21,080 nucleotides of DNA, taken from NCBI GenBank assembly GCA_947630585.1, contig CANRIE010000004.1, positions 1 to 21,080 on the forward strand, written 5' to 3'. The translations under genes were made by a program, and so were the position numbers. Positions 7,163 through 14,247 of the stretch are shown here, piece after piece. This stretch comes from an uncultured Bacilli bacterium (GTDB lineage: Bacteria; Bacillota_I; Bacilli_A; RF39; UBA660). Position 1 is the first letter of the stretch. Each line of letters starts with the position of its first letter. A model generated the notes under the pieces. The model did no database searches, was not told where the DNA came from, and saw only the letters and a list, made by a program, of their open reading frames with translations.

Positions 7163-7191
7163 ATTATAGCATACATTTTAAAAAAAAGCAA
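7163..7191 (-). promoter_or_regulatory. Promoter of the three-paralog operon
   Basis: On the - strand TTGCTT (7186-7191) and TATAAT (7163-7168) are separated by exactly 17 bases, with a TGC extension before the -10. It lies in the 65-base gap after dut, making the three-gene operon separate from the nrdD-like/dut operon upstream. Confidence 0.8.
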
Positions 7192-7203
7192 GAAAAAAAG
7201 GAT

Positions 7204-7644
7204 TTAGTTAGTTGAACCAAATCCTCCAGCACCTCTTATTGTCTCATCAAGTGTATCTACTTCTTTGAAATCGGCCTTTAAATAAGGGGTAAAAATTATT
7301 TGAGCTATTCGTTCATTTGGTGATACTGTTTGTGGTTCTTTAGAATGATTATATAAAGGAACTTTAACTTCTCCTCGGTAATCAGCATCAATTACCCCAA
7401 CTTTGTTAGCAGGGGCTAGGCCTTTTTTACTACCTAAAGAACTTCTAGCATAGATTAATCCAACATAACCTTTCGGGATTTCCATAGCAAGCCCAGTTCC
7501 AATCATCACCATTTCACCCGGATTAATCGTTGTCTCATTATCAAGCAAAGCATATAAATCAGCTGCTGCTGCATCAACCGTTCCATAAGTTGGAATAGTT
7601 GCTCTTTCATCTAACTTTTTAATTTTTAATTCATTTACTAACAT
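7204..7644 (-). CDS. dut: dUTP diphosphatase (dUTPase)
   Basis: A 146-residue trimeric-type dUTPase that hydrolyses dUTP to dUMP and pyrophosphate, keeping uracil out of DNA and feeding dTMP synthesis. All five motifs are visible: AAAADLYA (25-32), ARSSLG (66-71), GVIDADYRGEV (83-93, with the base-binding hairpin), ERIAQIIF (111-118), and the C-terminal GAGGFGSTN (138-146) that closes over the phosphates. Length is typical. ATG 7644 follows the TAG of the nrdD-like gene with no base between, and its AAAGGAG site lies inside that gene, so the pair is coupled. The context links it to deoxynucleotide supply. Confidence 0.95.
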   Translation of the reverse strand: MLVNELKIKKLDERATIPTYGTVDAAAADLYALLDNETTINPGEMVMIGTGLAMEIPKGYVGLIYARSSLGSKKGLAPANKVGVIDADYRGEVKVPLYNHSKEPQTVSPNERIAQIIFTPYLKADFKEVDTLDETIRGAGGFGSTN

Positions 7645-9558
7645 CTAAATCTCTCCTTTACTTTTATCAATGAATTTAACATATAAAATATTATCATATA
7701 AATATCTAATTAATTTTTTTAAATCTAAATTATTATTTTTAGAAATATCAATTTGAATAGCCGAAGGGGATAGTTTCTGAAATTTACTTTCAAAATCTAA
7801 TTTTTCATATATATCATCTAGTGTTTCAAAATTATTATAACATTCTTTATCAGTTATGTCTTTAATAATTCCAAATTTTTCTTTATCGATTTTTAAAAGA
7901 TGATAAAGAGAAATTTTATCCGCGGTTTGCAAAGTAAAAGTTACCCCCGTTTCTTTCTTCCATTTTTCTGTATAAGTATGCATTGTTTTTAAAATTTTAA
8001 GAGCAAACATTTCTAAACTTTGATTAGTTGAAGTGGGAAGTTTCATTAATTTAATGGATTCATATAATCCACTATAACTTAAAGAAATAGTTGAATAGCC
8101 ATTTTTTAATAATTTATCAATAACATCATTTTTATTAAGTCTAGCGATTCCTCCATATTGAAAATTAAGAGGTGAAATACTTACTAAAGTCCCAAGTAAA
8201 GCCCTATGTTTACACATTAAAGCTTCATAACATAAATCGAGTCGTTCATCTAAAAGATTAAAGAATTTTGTTTCATCTTGACAAGCTAAAATAGCAATTT
8301 GAGTTAGATTAATACTCACAATTCCTTGATTAAAACGTCCTTTAAATTTATATTCTTTCGCATCATCCCTATAAAGAGGTAAGATAATATCTCCACAAGG
8401 ACTAAAAACATTATTGTCATAATATTCTCGCATTTTTTTAGCACTTATATAACGAATGTTTGCATCTTTAGTTAAACATTTAAGAGTTAGAGAGGTTAAA
8501 TAATCATATTTACCATTAGTTAAATTATTATTTTTATCTAAAACATAGATTAATTGCGGGGAAGTTAAAGCAAGATAATTTTTATCTTCATCTTTTAATC
8601 CTTTGATAGTTTGATTTAATAATTCTTCAATTAACATAACTGTATATTTTAAATATTTATCATTTTCATCTAAATACATAAATATTGTTAAAGGGGGATT
8701 CTTAGCATTAGAAGTTGAAATGGTATTCATTTCTAAAATAAGAGTTTGAATTCCATTTTCTAATTCTTCTTTTAGTTTTTCTTCTAAAAGTTCATTTAAA
8801 AATTCATTATTAGTAATTTTATCTTTTAATTTTTTAGTTATATTTTTCTTAATATTTTCTTCACTTTTTTTTAAATACTTACTTAAATCTTTAAGATAAA
8901 TTGTAATTTCTCCATATTGGCTTATTGATGCTTCAAGAATTATAGTGCTTAAGATTTGACAAGTCATTTGAAAATTTTTAGGACTTTCAATTAACTTATC
9001 ATTTATAACTATTCCCTTATCAAGCATATCTTGAATATTTAAAATAGAACTATTAAACATTGTTTCAAGAAAATATTCGGGAGCATGAAAATATAAAATT
9101 CCTTCTTCATGGGCTTCACTTATTTGTTCTGGTAAAAGAATTCGTCTAGTTAAATCTTTTGAAACTTCACTAGCAATTAAATCACGTTTCGCAAGAGCAG
9201 TATTAGCATTTTTATTTTTGATATCTTTATTACTATTTTTAATTAAAGTTAAAATTGATTCATCAGTTGTATTAGCTCGTCTTATTAATTCGCGTTCATA
9301 ACGATATAACATATAACATTTTGATAATTCATACTTGTTAAGTTCAACTAATTTCTTTTCAATTATATCTTGAATATCTTCAACTAAAAGACGTTTTTTA
9401 TGTTTATTAGAATTTTCAATATATTTAATAATTTTATTAATTTCTGCATCACTTGCTTTATCTAAATCATCAACATCATTATTAGCTTTTTTTATAGCAA
9501 TTCTAATTTTTTCAGCATCATAATCAACAATTTTCCCATTTCTTTTAACGATTTTCAT
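7645..9558 (-). CDS. NrdD-like protein lacking the glycyl-radical domain
   Basis: A 637-residue homologue of the class III anaerobic ribonucleotide reductase large subunit. Residues 1-92 are an ATP-cone (KRNGKIVDYDAEKIRIAI, then LLVEDIQDIIEKKL). The barrel follows, with MNTISTSNAKNPP (277-289), GRFNQGIVSINL (407-418) and FGIIKDITDKECYNNF (562-577) still close to NrdD. Key parts are gone. The usual NC near the active site reads NSS (169-171), and the MGC loop reads PCGD (387-390). The protein stops where the zinc ribbon and the C-terminal glycyl-radical loop should begin; typical NrdD is about 70 or more residues longer. No nrdG is nearby. The ORF is intact, so it is probably a non-catalytic paralog, perhaps nucleotide-sensing through its ATP-cone. 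That role is speculation. Confidence 0.85.
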   Translation of the reverse strand: MKIVKRNGKIVDYDAEKIRIAIKKANNDVDDLDKASDAEINKIIKYIENSNKHKKRLLVEDIQDIIEKKLVELNKYELSKCYMLYRYERELIRRANTTDESILTLIKNSNKDIKNKNANTALAKRDLIASEVSKDLTRRILLPEQISEAHEEGILYFHAPEYFLETMFNSSILNIQDMLDKGIVINDKLIESPKNFQMTCQILSTIILEASISQYGEITIYLKDLSKYLKKSEENIKKNITKKLKDKITNNEFLNELLEEKLKEELENGIQTLILEMNTISTSNAKNPPLTIFMYLDENDKYLKYTVMLIEELLNQTIKGLKDEDKNYLALTSPQLIYVLDKNNNLTNGKYDYLTSLTLKCLTKDANIRYISAKKMREYYDNNVFSPCGDIILPLYRDDAKEYKFKGRFNQGIVSINLTQIAILACQDETKFFNLLDERLDLCYEALMCKHRALLGTLVSISPLNFQYGGIARLNKNDVIDKLLKNGYSTISLSYSGLYESIKLMKLPTSTNQSLEMFALKILKTMHTYTEKWKKETGVTFTLQTADKISLYHLLKIDKEKFGIIKDITDKECYNNFETLDDIYEKLDFESKFQKLSPSAIQIDISKNNNLDLKKLIRYLYDNILYVKFIDKSKGEI

Positions 9559-9587
9559 ATCAATATTACCTTTCGTCTTATTTATAA

Positions 9588-9593
9588 ATTATA
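9588..9593 (-). promoter_or_regulatory. -10 element of the nrdD-like/dut operon
   Basis: TATAAT on the - strand. The position 17 bases upstream holds ATGTTT (9611-9616), a poor -35, as expected for an activator-dependent promoter. The dyad at 9617-9630 lies directly upstream of it. Confidence 0.6.
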
Positions 9594-9616
9594 TCAAATT
9601 AAATTAATGAAAACAT

Positions 9617-9630
9617 GTTGCATTTGCAAC
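9617..9630. promoter_or_regulatory. Crp/Fnr-type operator between divergent genes
   Basis: GTTGC-ATTT-GCAAC is a perfect 5-4-5 dyad with the architecture of Crp/Fnr-family sites. Its centre lies about 42 bases upstream of the start site predicted from the nrdD-like -10, the class II activation position. It also overlaps the -35 of the regulator gene's own promoter, where binding should repress. Confidence 0.6.
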
Positions 9631-9646
9631 TAAATAATAATATAAT
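9618..9646 (+). promoter_or_regulatory. Promoter of the Crp/Fnr-type regulator
   Basis: TTGCAT (9618-9623), a 17-base spacer and consensus TATAAT (9641-9646). The -35 lies within the 5-4-5 dyad, which suggests autorepression. Confidence 0.75.
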
Positions 9647-9669
9647 TAATTTAAACAAAAGGAGTGCTT

Positions 9670-10305
9670 ATGGAAGTTAAATCAATATTTGAAGGTATTA
9701 GTGATGAAGATGTTAATCGGATGTTAAAATGTTTTGAAGCTAGGAAAATGACATTTAAAAAAGATAGAACAATTGTTACTAATATTATTAATGTTAAAAT
9801 GATTGGGATTATTTTAAGTGGAAGTGCTAATATGGTTCGTTATGACTATAATGGAAACCGGAATATCATTGAAAAATTAGAGGAAAATTCGGTTTTCGGA
9901 GAAGTATTTTCAAGACTTGGGAGTGATATATCAGTTGTTGCAACAAGTGACTGTGAAGTTTTATTTATTGAATATGAACATATTATTAAAAGATGTAAAA
10001 AGGGATGTAGTTATCATAGTATGTTAACCGATAATGTTTTAAAGTTATTATCTCAAAAGATAGTTTATCTTAATGAAAGATTAGAGGTGTTATCAAAAAG
10101 AACTATCAGAGATAAATTACTTTCTTATTTTGAATTATTAGCAAGTTCAAGCCCTAAAAGAACGTTTACAATTCCTTTTTCTTATACCGATTTAGCTGAT
10201 TATTTATCAGTTGATAGAAGTGCTATGATGCGAGAAATTAAGAATTTAAAAGATGATTTAGTTATTAAAACTAATGGGCGGAGAATAACTTTAATAAGTT
10301 ATTAA
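9670..10305 (+). CDS. Crp/Fnr-family transcriptional regulator
   Basis: From ATG 9670 (AAAGGAG at 9658-9664; GTG 9664 overlaps that site) the product has 211 residues. The N-terminal half is a cyclic-nucleotide-binding-type beta barrel (LSGSANMVRYDYNGNRNIIEKLEENSVFGEVF, 49-80), followed by a long dimer helix (about 115-145) and a winged helix (FSYTDLADYLSVDRSAMMREIKNL, 170-193). The barrel lacks the cAMP-binding RxSE-type signature. Four cysteines (21, 95, 109, 113) could bind a cluster or sense redox, but their spacing does not match E. coli Fnr. It faces the nrdD-like/dut operon across one 5-4-5 dyad, so it probably controls that operon and itself. The ligand is unknown. Confidence 0.9.
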   Translation: MEVKSIFEGISDEDVNRMLKCFEARKMTFKKDRTIVTNIINVKMIGIILSGSANMVRYDYNGNRNIIEKLEENSVFGEVFSRLGSDISVVATSDCEVLFIEYEHIIKRCKKGCSYHSMLTDNVLKLLSQKIVYLNERLEVLSKRTIRDKLLSYFELLASSSPKRTFTIPFSYTDLADYLSVDRSAMMREIKNLKDDLVIKTNGRRITLISY

Positions 10306-10312
10306 AAAAATC

Positions 10313-10341
10313 TTGTTTTTTAAAAAATAGTGTGGTAGGAT
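10313..10341 (+). promoter_or_regulatory. Promoter of the membrane protein pair
   Basis: TTGTTT (10313-10318), a 17-base spacer and TAGGAT (10336-10341) with a TGG extension. The leader to ATG 10367 is about 20 bases. Confidence 0.55.
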
Positions 10342-10366
10342 ATTAAGCCAAGTTGAGGTGATTAAT

Positions 10367-10927
10367 ATGTATTTTGAAATTTTAATTTTAGTTTTGTTAT
10401 TATATGGTGAATTTGGAAGCCTTGCAGTTTCTAATGGATTATTAGAACTTGCTAAAAAAGAAATATTAAGACGAGTTAAAGAAATGGGATATCAATTAGA
10501 GTTAGATAATGTAAAAATAAATAATATAAAAATGATCTATGGTGATAAGAGCATTTATAGAATTATTAACTATATACCTATTTTAAATGTTATAGTTAAT
10601 TTAAAAAATACTAGAATCGAGAATCTTGATAATATTCTAAATAATCTAATTGAGAGAGGAGTTTTAGTTGAATCAACTGCTAGAAAGGAGGAACATATGG
10701 AAAATTTTTCAAATATTCAAAAGATAATGCCTAATAAACCTAATTTACTTATTAATAATAAAAGAACTAGTTTAGGACTTGCTTTAGAATTAAAAAGTAA
10801 AATAAGTGAAATATTAAATCTTGATATTTCCGATAATGAAAAAAATAATAAAGTTATTGAATTATTAGAAAGTTATAATATAATTCCTTATGAAGAAAAA
10901 ATTAAAGTAAAAAAACTAGAAAAATAG
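10367..10927 (+). CDS. Small membrane protein of unknown function (paralog 1)
   Basis: A 186-residue protein starting at ATG 10367, with GAGGTGA at 10355-10361; the GTG at 10358 lies inside that site. Residues 2-24 are strongly hydrophobic and not followed by a cleavage-like site, so they are probably a membrane anchor. A second hydrophobic stretch, YRIINYIPILNVIVNL, spans 64-79. The region 25-57 is charged. The C-terminal part (138-178) is a predicted helix pair ending in SYNIIPYEEK. It is followed after 11 bases by a clear paralog. The shared features are an EMGY motif, an IPI(L/P)xN hydrophobic stretch, an L-I-E-(R/K)-G block and the C-terminal D-N/E-EKN...YxIIP block. Function not recognised. 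Confidence 0.7.
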   Translation: MYFEILILVLLLYGEFGSLAVSNGLLELAKKEILRRVKEMGYQLELDNVKINNIKMIYGDKSIYRIINYIPILNVIVNLKNTRIENLDNILNNLIERGVLVESTARKEEHMENFSNIQKIMPNKPNLLINNKRTSLGLALELKSKISEILNLDISDNEKNNKVIELLESYNIIPYEEKIKVKKLEK

Positions 10928-10938
10928 GGGTTTAATTT

Positions 10939-11490
10939 ATGTTTGAGGTAATATTAATATTATTTGTAATTTTAGAAAGTTCAACCATGGGGATATCTTT
11001 AAGTATTTTAATGTTAGCAAATGATAAGTTATTGGATGAAGCTTATGAAATGGGGTATTTGGTAAGCGATCCGAGTCGTATATTGCAAACTAAAAGTCTT
11101 AGTTTGAAAGATAAATTACTAATGTCTTTAATTCCAATTCCCCTTATTAATATTTTGGCTTATTTTTATACATTCTTGTATGCTTCAAATAATAAAAAAA
11201 TAATTACTAATCTTATTGAAAAGGGAGAGTTAATTAGTATTACTGATTGCGATGAAGATTGTCATAAAGAAATGACTAGTTCTAGTTTAATACAACAAGG
11301 AAATATAATCTTTTTTTCTCAAGAGCGTATTGACCCTAGGAGAGAAGTTATTTTAAAATTAAAAAATGAGGTTTTAGATATTGCTAAAGAAAATATTTCT
11401 GAGGATGAAAAAAATCAAAGAATAATTAAAGTATTAGAAGATTATGAAATAATACCAAATAAAGAAAAAGTTAAAAAAATAGGAAAATAA
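10939..11490 (+). CDS. Small membrane protein of unknown function (paralog 2)
   Basis: The 183-residue paralog of the preceding gene. Hydrophobic segments are at 2-27 and 60-82 (LLMSLIPIPLINILAYFYTF), with EMGY at 37-40, NLIEKG at 91-96 and the C-terminal block ISEDEKNQRIIKVLEDYE (153-170) followed by IIPNKEK. Two cysteines (104, 108) in an acidic loop are absent from its partner. The 11-base gap and weak AGGGGT-type site suggest translation partly by coupling. It ends one base before the stop codon of the convergent transglutaminase-like gene. The two proteins may form a heterodimeric membrane complex; this is inference from co-location. Confidence 0.7.
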   Translation: MFEVILILFVILESSTMGISLSILMLANDKLLDEAYEMGYLVSDPSRILQTKSLSLKDKLLMSLIPIPLINILAYFYTFLYASNNKKIITNLIEKGELISITDCDEDCHKEMTSSSLIQQGNIIFFSQERIDPRREVILKLKNEVLDIAKENISEDEKNQRIIKVLEDYEIIPNKEKVKKIGK

Positions 11491-11491
11491 A

Positions 11492-12367
11492 TTATTTTTT
11501 TAACATTTTTAAATTTAAATTAGGTATTCTTGGTAAATCATTTTCAAAGTATTCAAAAGTATTATTTATAAAATTACTTCTTATATCTTCAATACTAATT
11601 TCAGTTAAAGAATGATTATCAAATAAATAATAAGTTGTTTCATCACTTTCGTTGTCAAAATCATATTCATTCAAAGAAATAATCATAATAGGTTTTAAGT
11701 TAGTATTATCTTTAACTAGTGAAACTTTAAAATTAGACATTTTTTCATCATAAGTAAATAAATAATTTCTTAAAGATAGAAAATAAGAATATGCATCAAT
11801 TATACTTAATTTACGTTCTAAAACTTTTGTAATAATAATATGTAATCTAGTTTCTAAACTTAAATTAATATTAGGAAGAGAAGGAAGAGTAGAAATATAA
11901 ATTCTATTTAGGATTTCTGCAAATTCTTCTTTTTTGTTTTTGCAAATTAAACCATTTAAAGGATAATTTAATTTAGCATTAGATAAATCACCCATTAAAA
12001 TAGAGGTTACAGAATCAGCTATAACTTGAAATCCATCTATAAAGAACATTAAATTAGCATGACCTTTACAAGATTTATCTTTAGAATAATCTTGAATTTT
12101 ATATTTAACTCCAATTATGTCAAGTAAATTCGCATAGATAAAATTAAAAGTATAACAAACAACTTTATTATTAGTTAAAGTAACAGATTTAATATTATCA
12201 AAGTTTTCATAGTAACTTGTGATATCACCTTGATAATTCATAATATAAAATACTTCATCATAAGTAAAAAGTTTACATAATTTAATATAAAGATAAATAG
12301 CTTTTTCTAACTTTGTTTGATAGGCATTAATATCTTTTAATAAATAGTCTAATAATTCTTGATTCAT
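11492..12367 (-). CDS. Cytosolic transglutaminase-fold protein
   Basis: A 291-residue protein with a transglutaminase-like Cys-His-Asp core: Cys71 in NNKVVCYTFNFIYANLLDIIGV, His103 in CKGHANLMF and Asp118 in QVIADSV. These appear in the usual order and spacing of bacterial transglutaminase-like cysteine peptidases. Residues 1-60 are a helical lead-in and 165-291 a separate C-terminal part containing repeated aromatic strands (TYYLFDNHSLTEISIEDI). There is no signal peptide or membrane helix, so it acts in the cytoplasm unless exported some other way. ATG 12367 has AAAGGGGG upstream and an excellent promoter. The substrate is unknown; peptide cleavage or amide transfer are options for the fold. 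Confidence 0.65.
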   Translation of the reverse strand: MNQELLDYLLKDINAYQTKLEKAIYLYIKLCKLFTYDEVFYIMNYQGDITSYYENFDNIKSVTLTNNKVVCYTFNFIYANLLDIIGVKYKIQDYSKDKSCKGHANLMFFIDGFQVIADSVTSILMGDLSNAKLNYPLNGLICKNKKEEFAEILNRIYISTLPSLPNINLSLETRLHIIITKVLERKLSIIDAYSYFLSLRNYLFTYDEKMSNFKVSLVKDNTNLKPIMIISLNEYDFDNESDETTYYLFDNHSLTEISIEDIRSNFINNTFEYFENDLPRIPNLNLKMLKK

Positions 12368-12391
12368 AGTAATCCCCCTTTTTGAGTAGAT

Positions 12392-12420
12392 ATTTTAACA
12401 AATTTTAATTAAAAAGTCAA
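12392..12420 (-). promoter_or_regulatory. Promoter of the transglutaminase-like gene
   Basis: On the - strand TTGACT (12415-12420) and TAAAAT (12392-12397) are exactly 17 bases apart. It lies back to back with the start region of the DUF362 gene, which has TATACT with a TGT extension at 12439-12444. Confidence 0.75.
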
Positions 12421-12468
12421 AAAAAATAAATTATGTGTTATACTATTAATATAAGAAAGGAAAAGAAT

Positions 12469-13344
12469 ATGGAAAAAGCAAAAGTTTATTTTACAAAAGA
12501 AATAACACCAGATAGTGTTGTTCAAATATTTAAAAAGTTAAATCATGAATTGAAAGGGAAAGTTGCAGTTAAGCTACATTCAGGAGAAGAAGGAAATCAA
12601 AATTATTTAAAACCTGAATTTGTAAAACCAATAGTTGAGTATTTAGGTGGAGTAGTAGTTGAATGTAATACAGCCTATGATGGGGAAAGAGATACAACCC
12701 TAAAACACACGAAATTAATGGAAAAACATGGTTGGAGTAAATACTTTGATGTTGATATCATGGATAGTGATGGGGATATGGTTTTAGATATTCCAAATGG
12801 TAAAGTAATTAAAAAGAATTATGTTGGGAAACATTTAGATAACTATGATTCAATGCTTGTTTTATCACATTTTAAAGGACATCCTATGGGAGGATATGGA
12901 GGAGCATTAAAACAATTATCAATTGGAGTTGCATCTAGTCATGGTAAAAGATATATTCATTGTGCAGGTAATGAAGATGGAACTTATGAAGATATGTTTA
13001 AAACCAATCAACTTTTATTTTTAGAGTCAATGGCCGATGCAGCCTCATCAGTTACTAATCACTTTAAAGATAATATTTTATATATAAATGTTATGTGTAA
13101 TATGTCAGTTGATTGTGATTGTTGTAGTGTTGCGGAAGACCCATGTATGGAAGATATTGGAATTCTTGCATCAACTGACCCTGTTGCAATTGACCAAGCA
13201 TGTATTGATTTAGTTAAAAATTCAACTGACAAAGGACGAGATCATCTACTTGAAAGAATTAATTCAAGACAAGGCACTCATACCATTGATGCAGCAGCCA
13301 AACTTGGAATTGGAACTAAAGACTACGAACTTATTGAAATATAA
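12469..13344 (+). CDS. DUF362 family protein
   Basis: A 291-residue member of the DUF362 family, proteins of unknown function often linked to iron-sulfur chemistry. Family blocks include VAVKLHSGEEGN (32-43), the LVLSHFKGHPMGGYGGALKQLSIGVAS block (130-156), a Cys-rich segment with Cys210, 216, 218, 219 and 226, and STDPVAIDQACIDLV (235-249). Longer relatives also carry a ferredoxin-like CxxCxxCxxxCP insert, which this protein lacks, so any metal site would rest on the CDCC region. I chose ATG 12469, with AGAAAGGA at 12454-12461, over the upstream ATG at 12433, which has no site and lies within the -10 region. It appears monocistronic. Confidence 0.85.
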   Translation: MEKAKVYFTKEITPDSVVQIFKKLNHELKGKVAVKLHSGEEGNQNYLKPEFVKPIVEYLGGVVVECNTAYDGERDTTLKHTKLMEKHGWSKYFDVDIMDSDGDMVLDIPNGKVIKKNYVGKHLDNYDSMLVLSHFKGHPMGGYGGALKQLSIGVASSHGKRYIHCAGNEDGTYEDMFKTNQLLFLESMADAASSVTNHFKDNILYINVMCNMSVDCDCCSVAEDPCMEDIGILASTDPVAIDQACIDLVKNSTDKGRDHLLERINSRQGTHTIDAAAKLGIGTKDYELIEI

Positions 13345-13654
13345 TTAATATTACAAATAACCGAATGAAAAAACTACAAATAACCGAAAAATTTTCTCAC
13401 AAATAACCGAATTTTGTTGTTTTGAATGAATATTTTGATATCTTTATCTAAAAGAGGAGTGCTTTTCATGAATGAGTATAAAAAATTATCAAAGAAATGC
13501 TTTGATATCTGTTGTTCCATTGGTTGTTTAAAAAATTAATTAAAATGTTATTAGATTACTTAGGTTTAGGTAATCTTTTAAATTGCAATAAAAATTGCTA
13601 TGATAATTAACAAATAATAATAATAAATAATTGGAGTAATATATGTCGAATTAA
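13345..13654. repeat. Gap with three 12-base direct repeats at 23-base period
   Basis: ACAAATAACCGA occurs exactly at 13353-13364, 13376-13387 and 13399-13410, starts 23 bases apart, separated by unlike A/T-rich spacers. Downstream are the short ORF at 13468 and a weak hairpin (13553-13559/13570-13576, then four T). Multiple spaced terminal repeats followed by a transposase start are typical of IS21-family ends, and I see no inverted copy elsewhere in the window, so this may be a solo IS remnant. Protein-binding iterons are the alternative. Confidence 0.6.
13468..13539 (+). CDS. Possible 23-codon ORF, perhaps a transposase gene remnant
   Basis: ATG 13468 follows a good AAGAGGAG site and opens a 23-residue frame, MNEYKKLSKKCFDICCSIGC plus three residues, with four Cys in the last 13 positions. 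The MNEYKKL start resembles N-termini of IS21-type IstA transposases. With the spaced repeats just upstream, a broken insertion sequence is the simplest reading. A real Cys-rich micropeptide cannot be excluded. Confidence 0.3.
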   Translation: MNEYKKLSKKCFDICCSIGCLKN

Positions 13655-14146
13655 CTAATCGGTATAATCTTTAATTTTAGAGTATTCATTAAAAAGTATG
13701 TCTTCAATTCCGGCTTTCGCGTTAGCAGGTGAGGTACTAGGTAAAGGAATAGCTTTAATTTTGGTTTTAGGATACAAGTACTTTTGATATAAACTATAAG
13801 CTTTATTTCCAGTTGTAAAAATTACTTTAATATTAGAGTTATTTAAAATTTCACTTAAATCATTAGGAACTGGATTTTTAATTGAAGAATCACTAGATGA
13901 TTCGATTTCACAACTTTTTAAAACATCAAAAAGAGCAATATGATGTTTCAATAAAAAATTAATTTTAGCATCTTTACTATCTAATATTTCTTCATTATAG
14001 ACTTTGGCAAGGGTAGACCAAAAACGATTTCTTGGGTGTCCATAATAAAAACCAACTTCCCTAGACTTTACAGATGGGATGCTTCCTAATATCAAAACTT
14101 TTGATGATTTATCATAAATGGGCATTAAAGTATGAAAAACTAACAT
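13655..14146 (-). CDS. DNA-deoxyinosine (hypoxanthine) glycosylase, UDG family 6
   Basis: A 163-residue member of the uracil-DNA glycosylase superfamily, closest to the family 6 hypoxanthine-DNA glycosylases that remove deaminated adenine. Motif 1 is LILGSIPSVKSREVGFYYGH (18-37) and continues PRNRFW with Asn40, a candidate catalytic residue. Motif 2 is LPSTSPANA (135-143), which contacts DNA opposite the lesion. FTTGNKAYSLYQKYL (110-124) is the helix typical of the family. Length is normal. ATG 14146 has AAGGAA upstream and a near-consensus promoter, back to back with that of murD. It acts alone in base excision repair. Confidence 0.88.
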   Translation of the reverse strand: MLVFHTLMPIYDKSSKVLILGSIPSVKSREVGFYYGHPRNRFWSTLAKVYNEEILDSKDAKINFLLKHHIALFDVLKSCEIESSSDSSIKNPVPNDLSEILNNSNIKVIFTTGNKAYSLYQKYLYPKTKIKAIPLPSTSPANAKAGIEDILFNEYSKIKDYTD

Positions 14147-14167
14147 AATATCATTTCCTTTTTCTAT

Positions 14168-14196
14168 ATTTTAAAGATATTAATTCTTTTTGTCAA
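14168..14196 (-). promoter_or_regulatory. Promoter of the glycosylase gene
   Basis: On the - strand consensus TTGACA (14191-14196), a 17-base spacer and TAAAAT (14168-14173). Confidence 0.8.
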
Positions 14197-14202
14197 ATAG
14201 AG

Positions 14203-14231
14203 TTTACAATTTTTTCTATAAATAATATAAT
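14203..14231 (+). promoter_or_regulatory. Promoter of the murD-DUF1653-eno unit
   Basis: TTTACA (14203-14208), a 17-base spacer and consensus TATAAT (14226-14231). Its -35 is only six bases from the -35 of the divergent glycosylase promoter. The predicted start site is about 10 bases before ATG 14248, so the leader is little more than the ribosome binding site. Confidence 0.75.
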
Positions 14232-14247
14232 TAAGTAGGTGATGTTA

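Noticed and set aside
7645..9558. Frameshifted, formerly complete nrdD
   Set aside because: No remnant of the zinc ribbon or glycyl-radical loop appears in any frame after the stop; dut starts at the next base.
13353..13410. CRISPR array
   Set aside because: Only three 12-base repeats with 11-base spacers, far too short for repeats and spacers, and no cas genes in the window.
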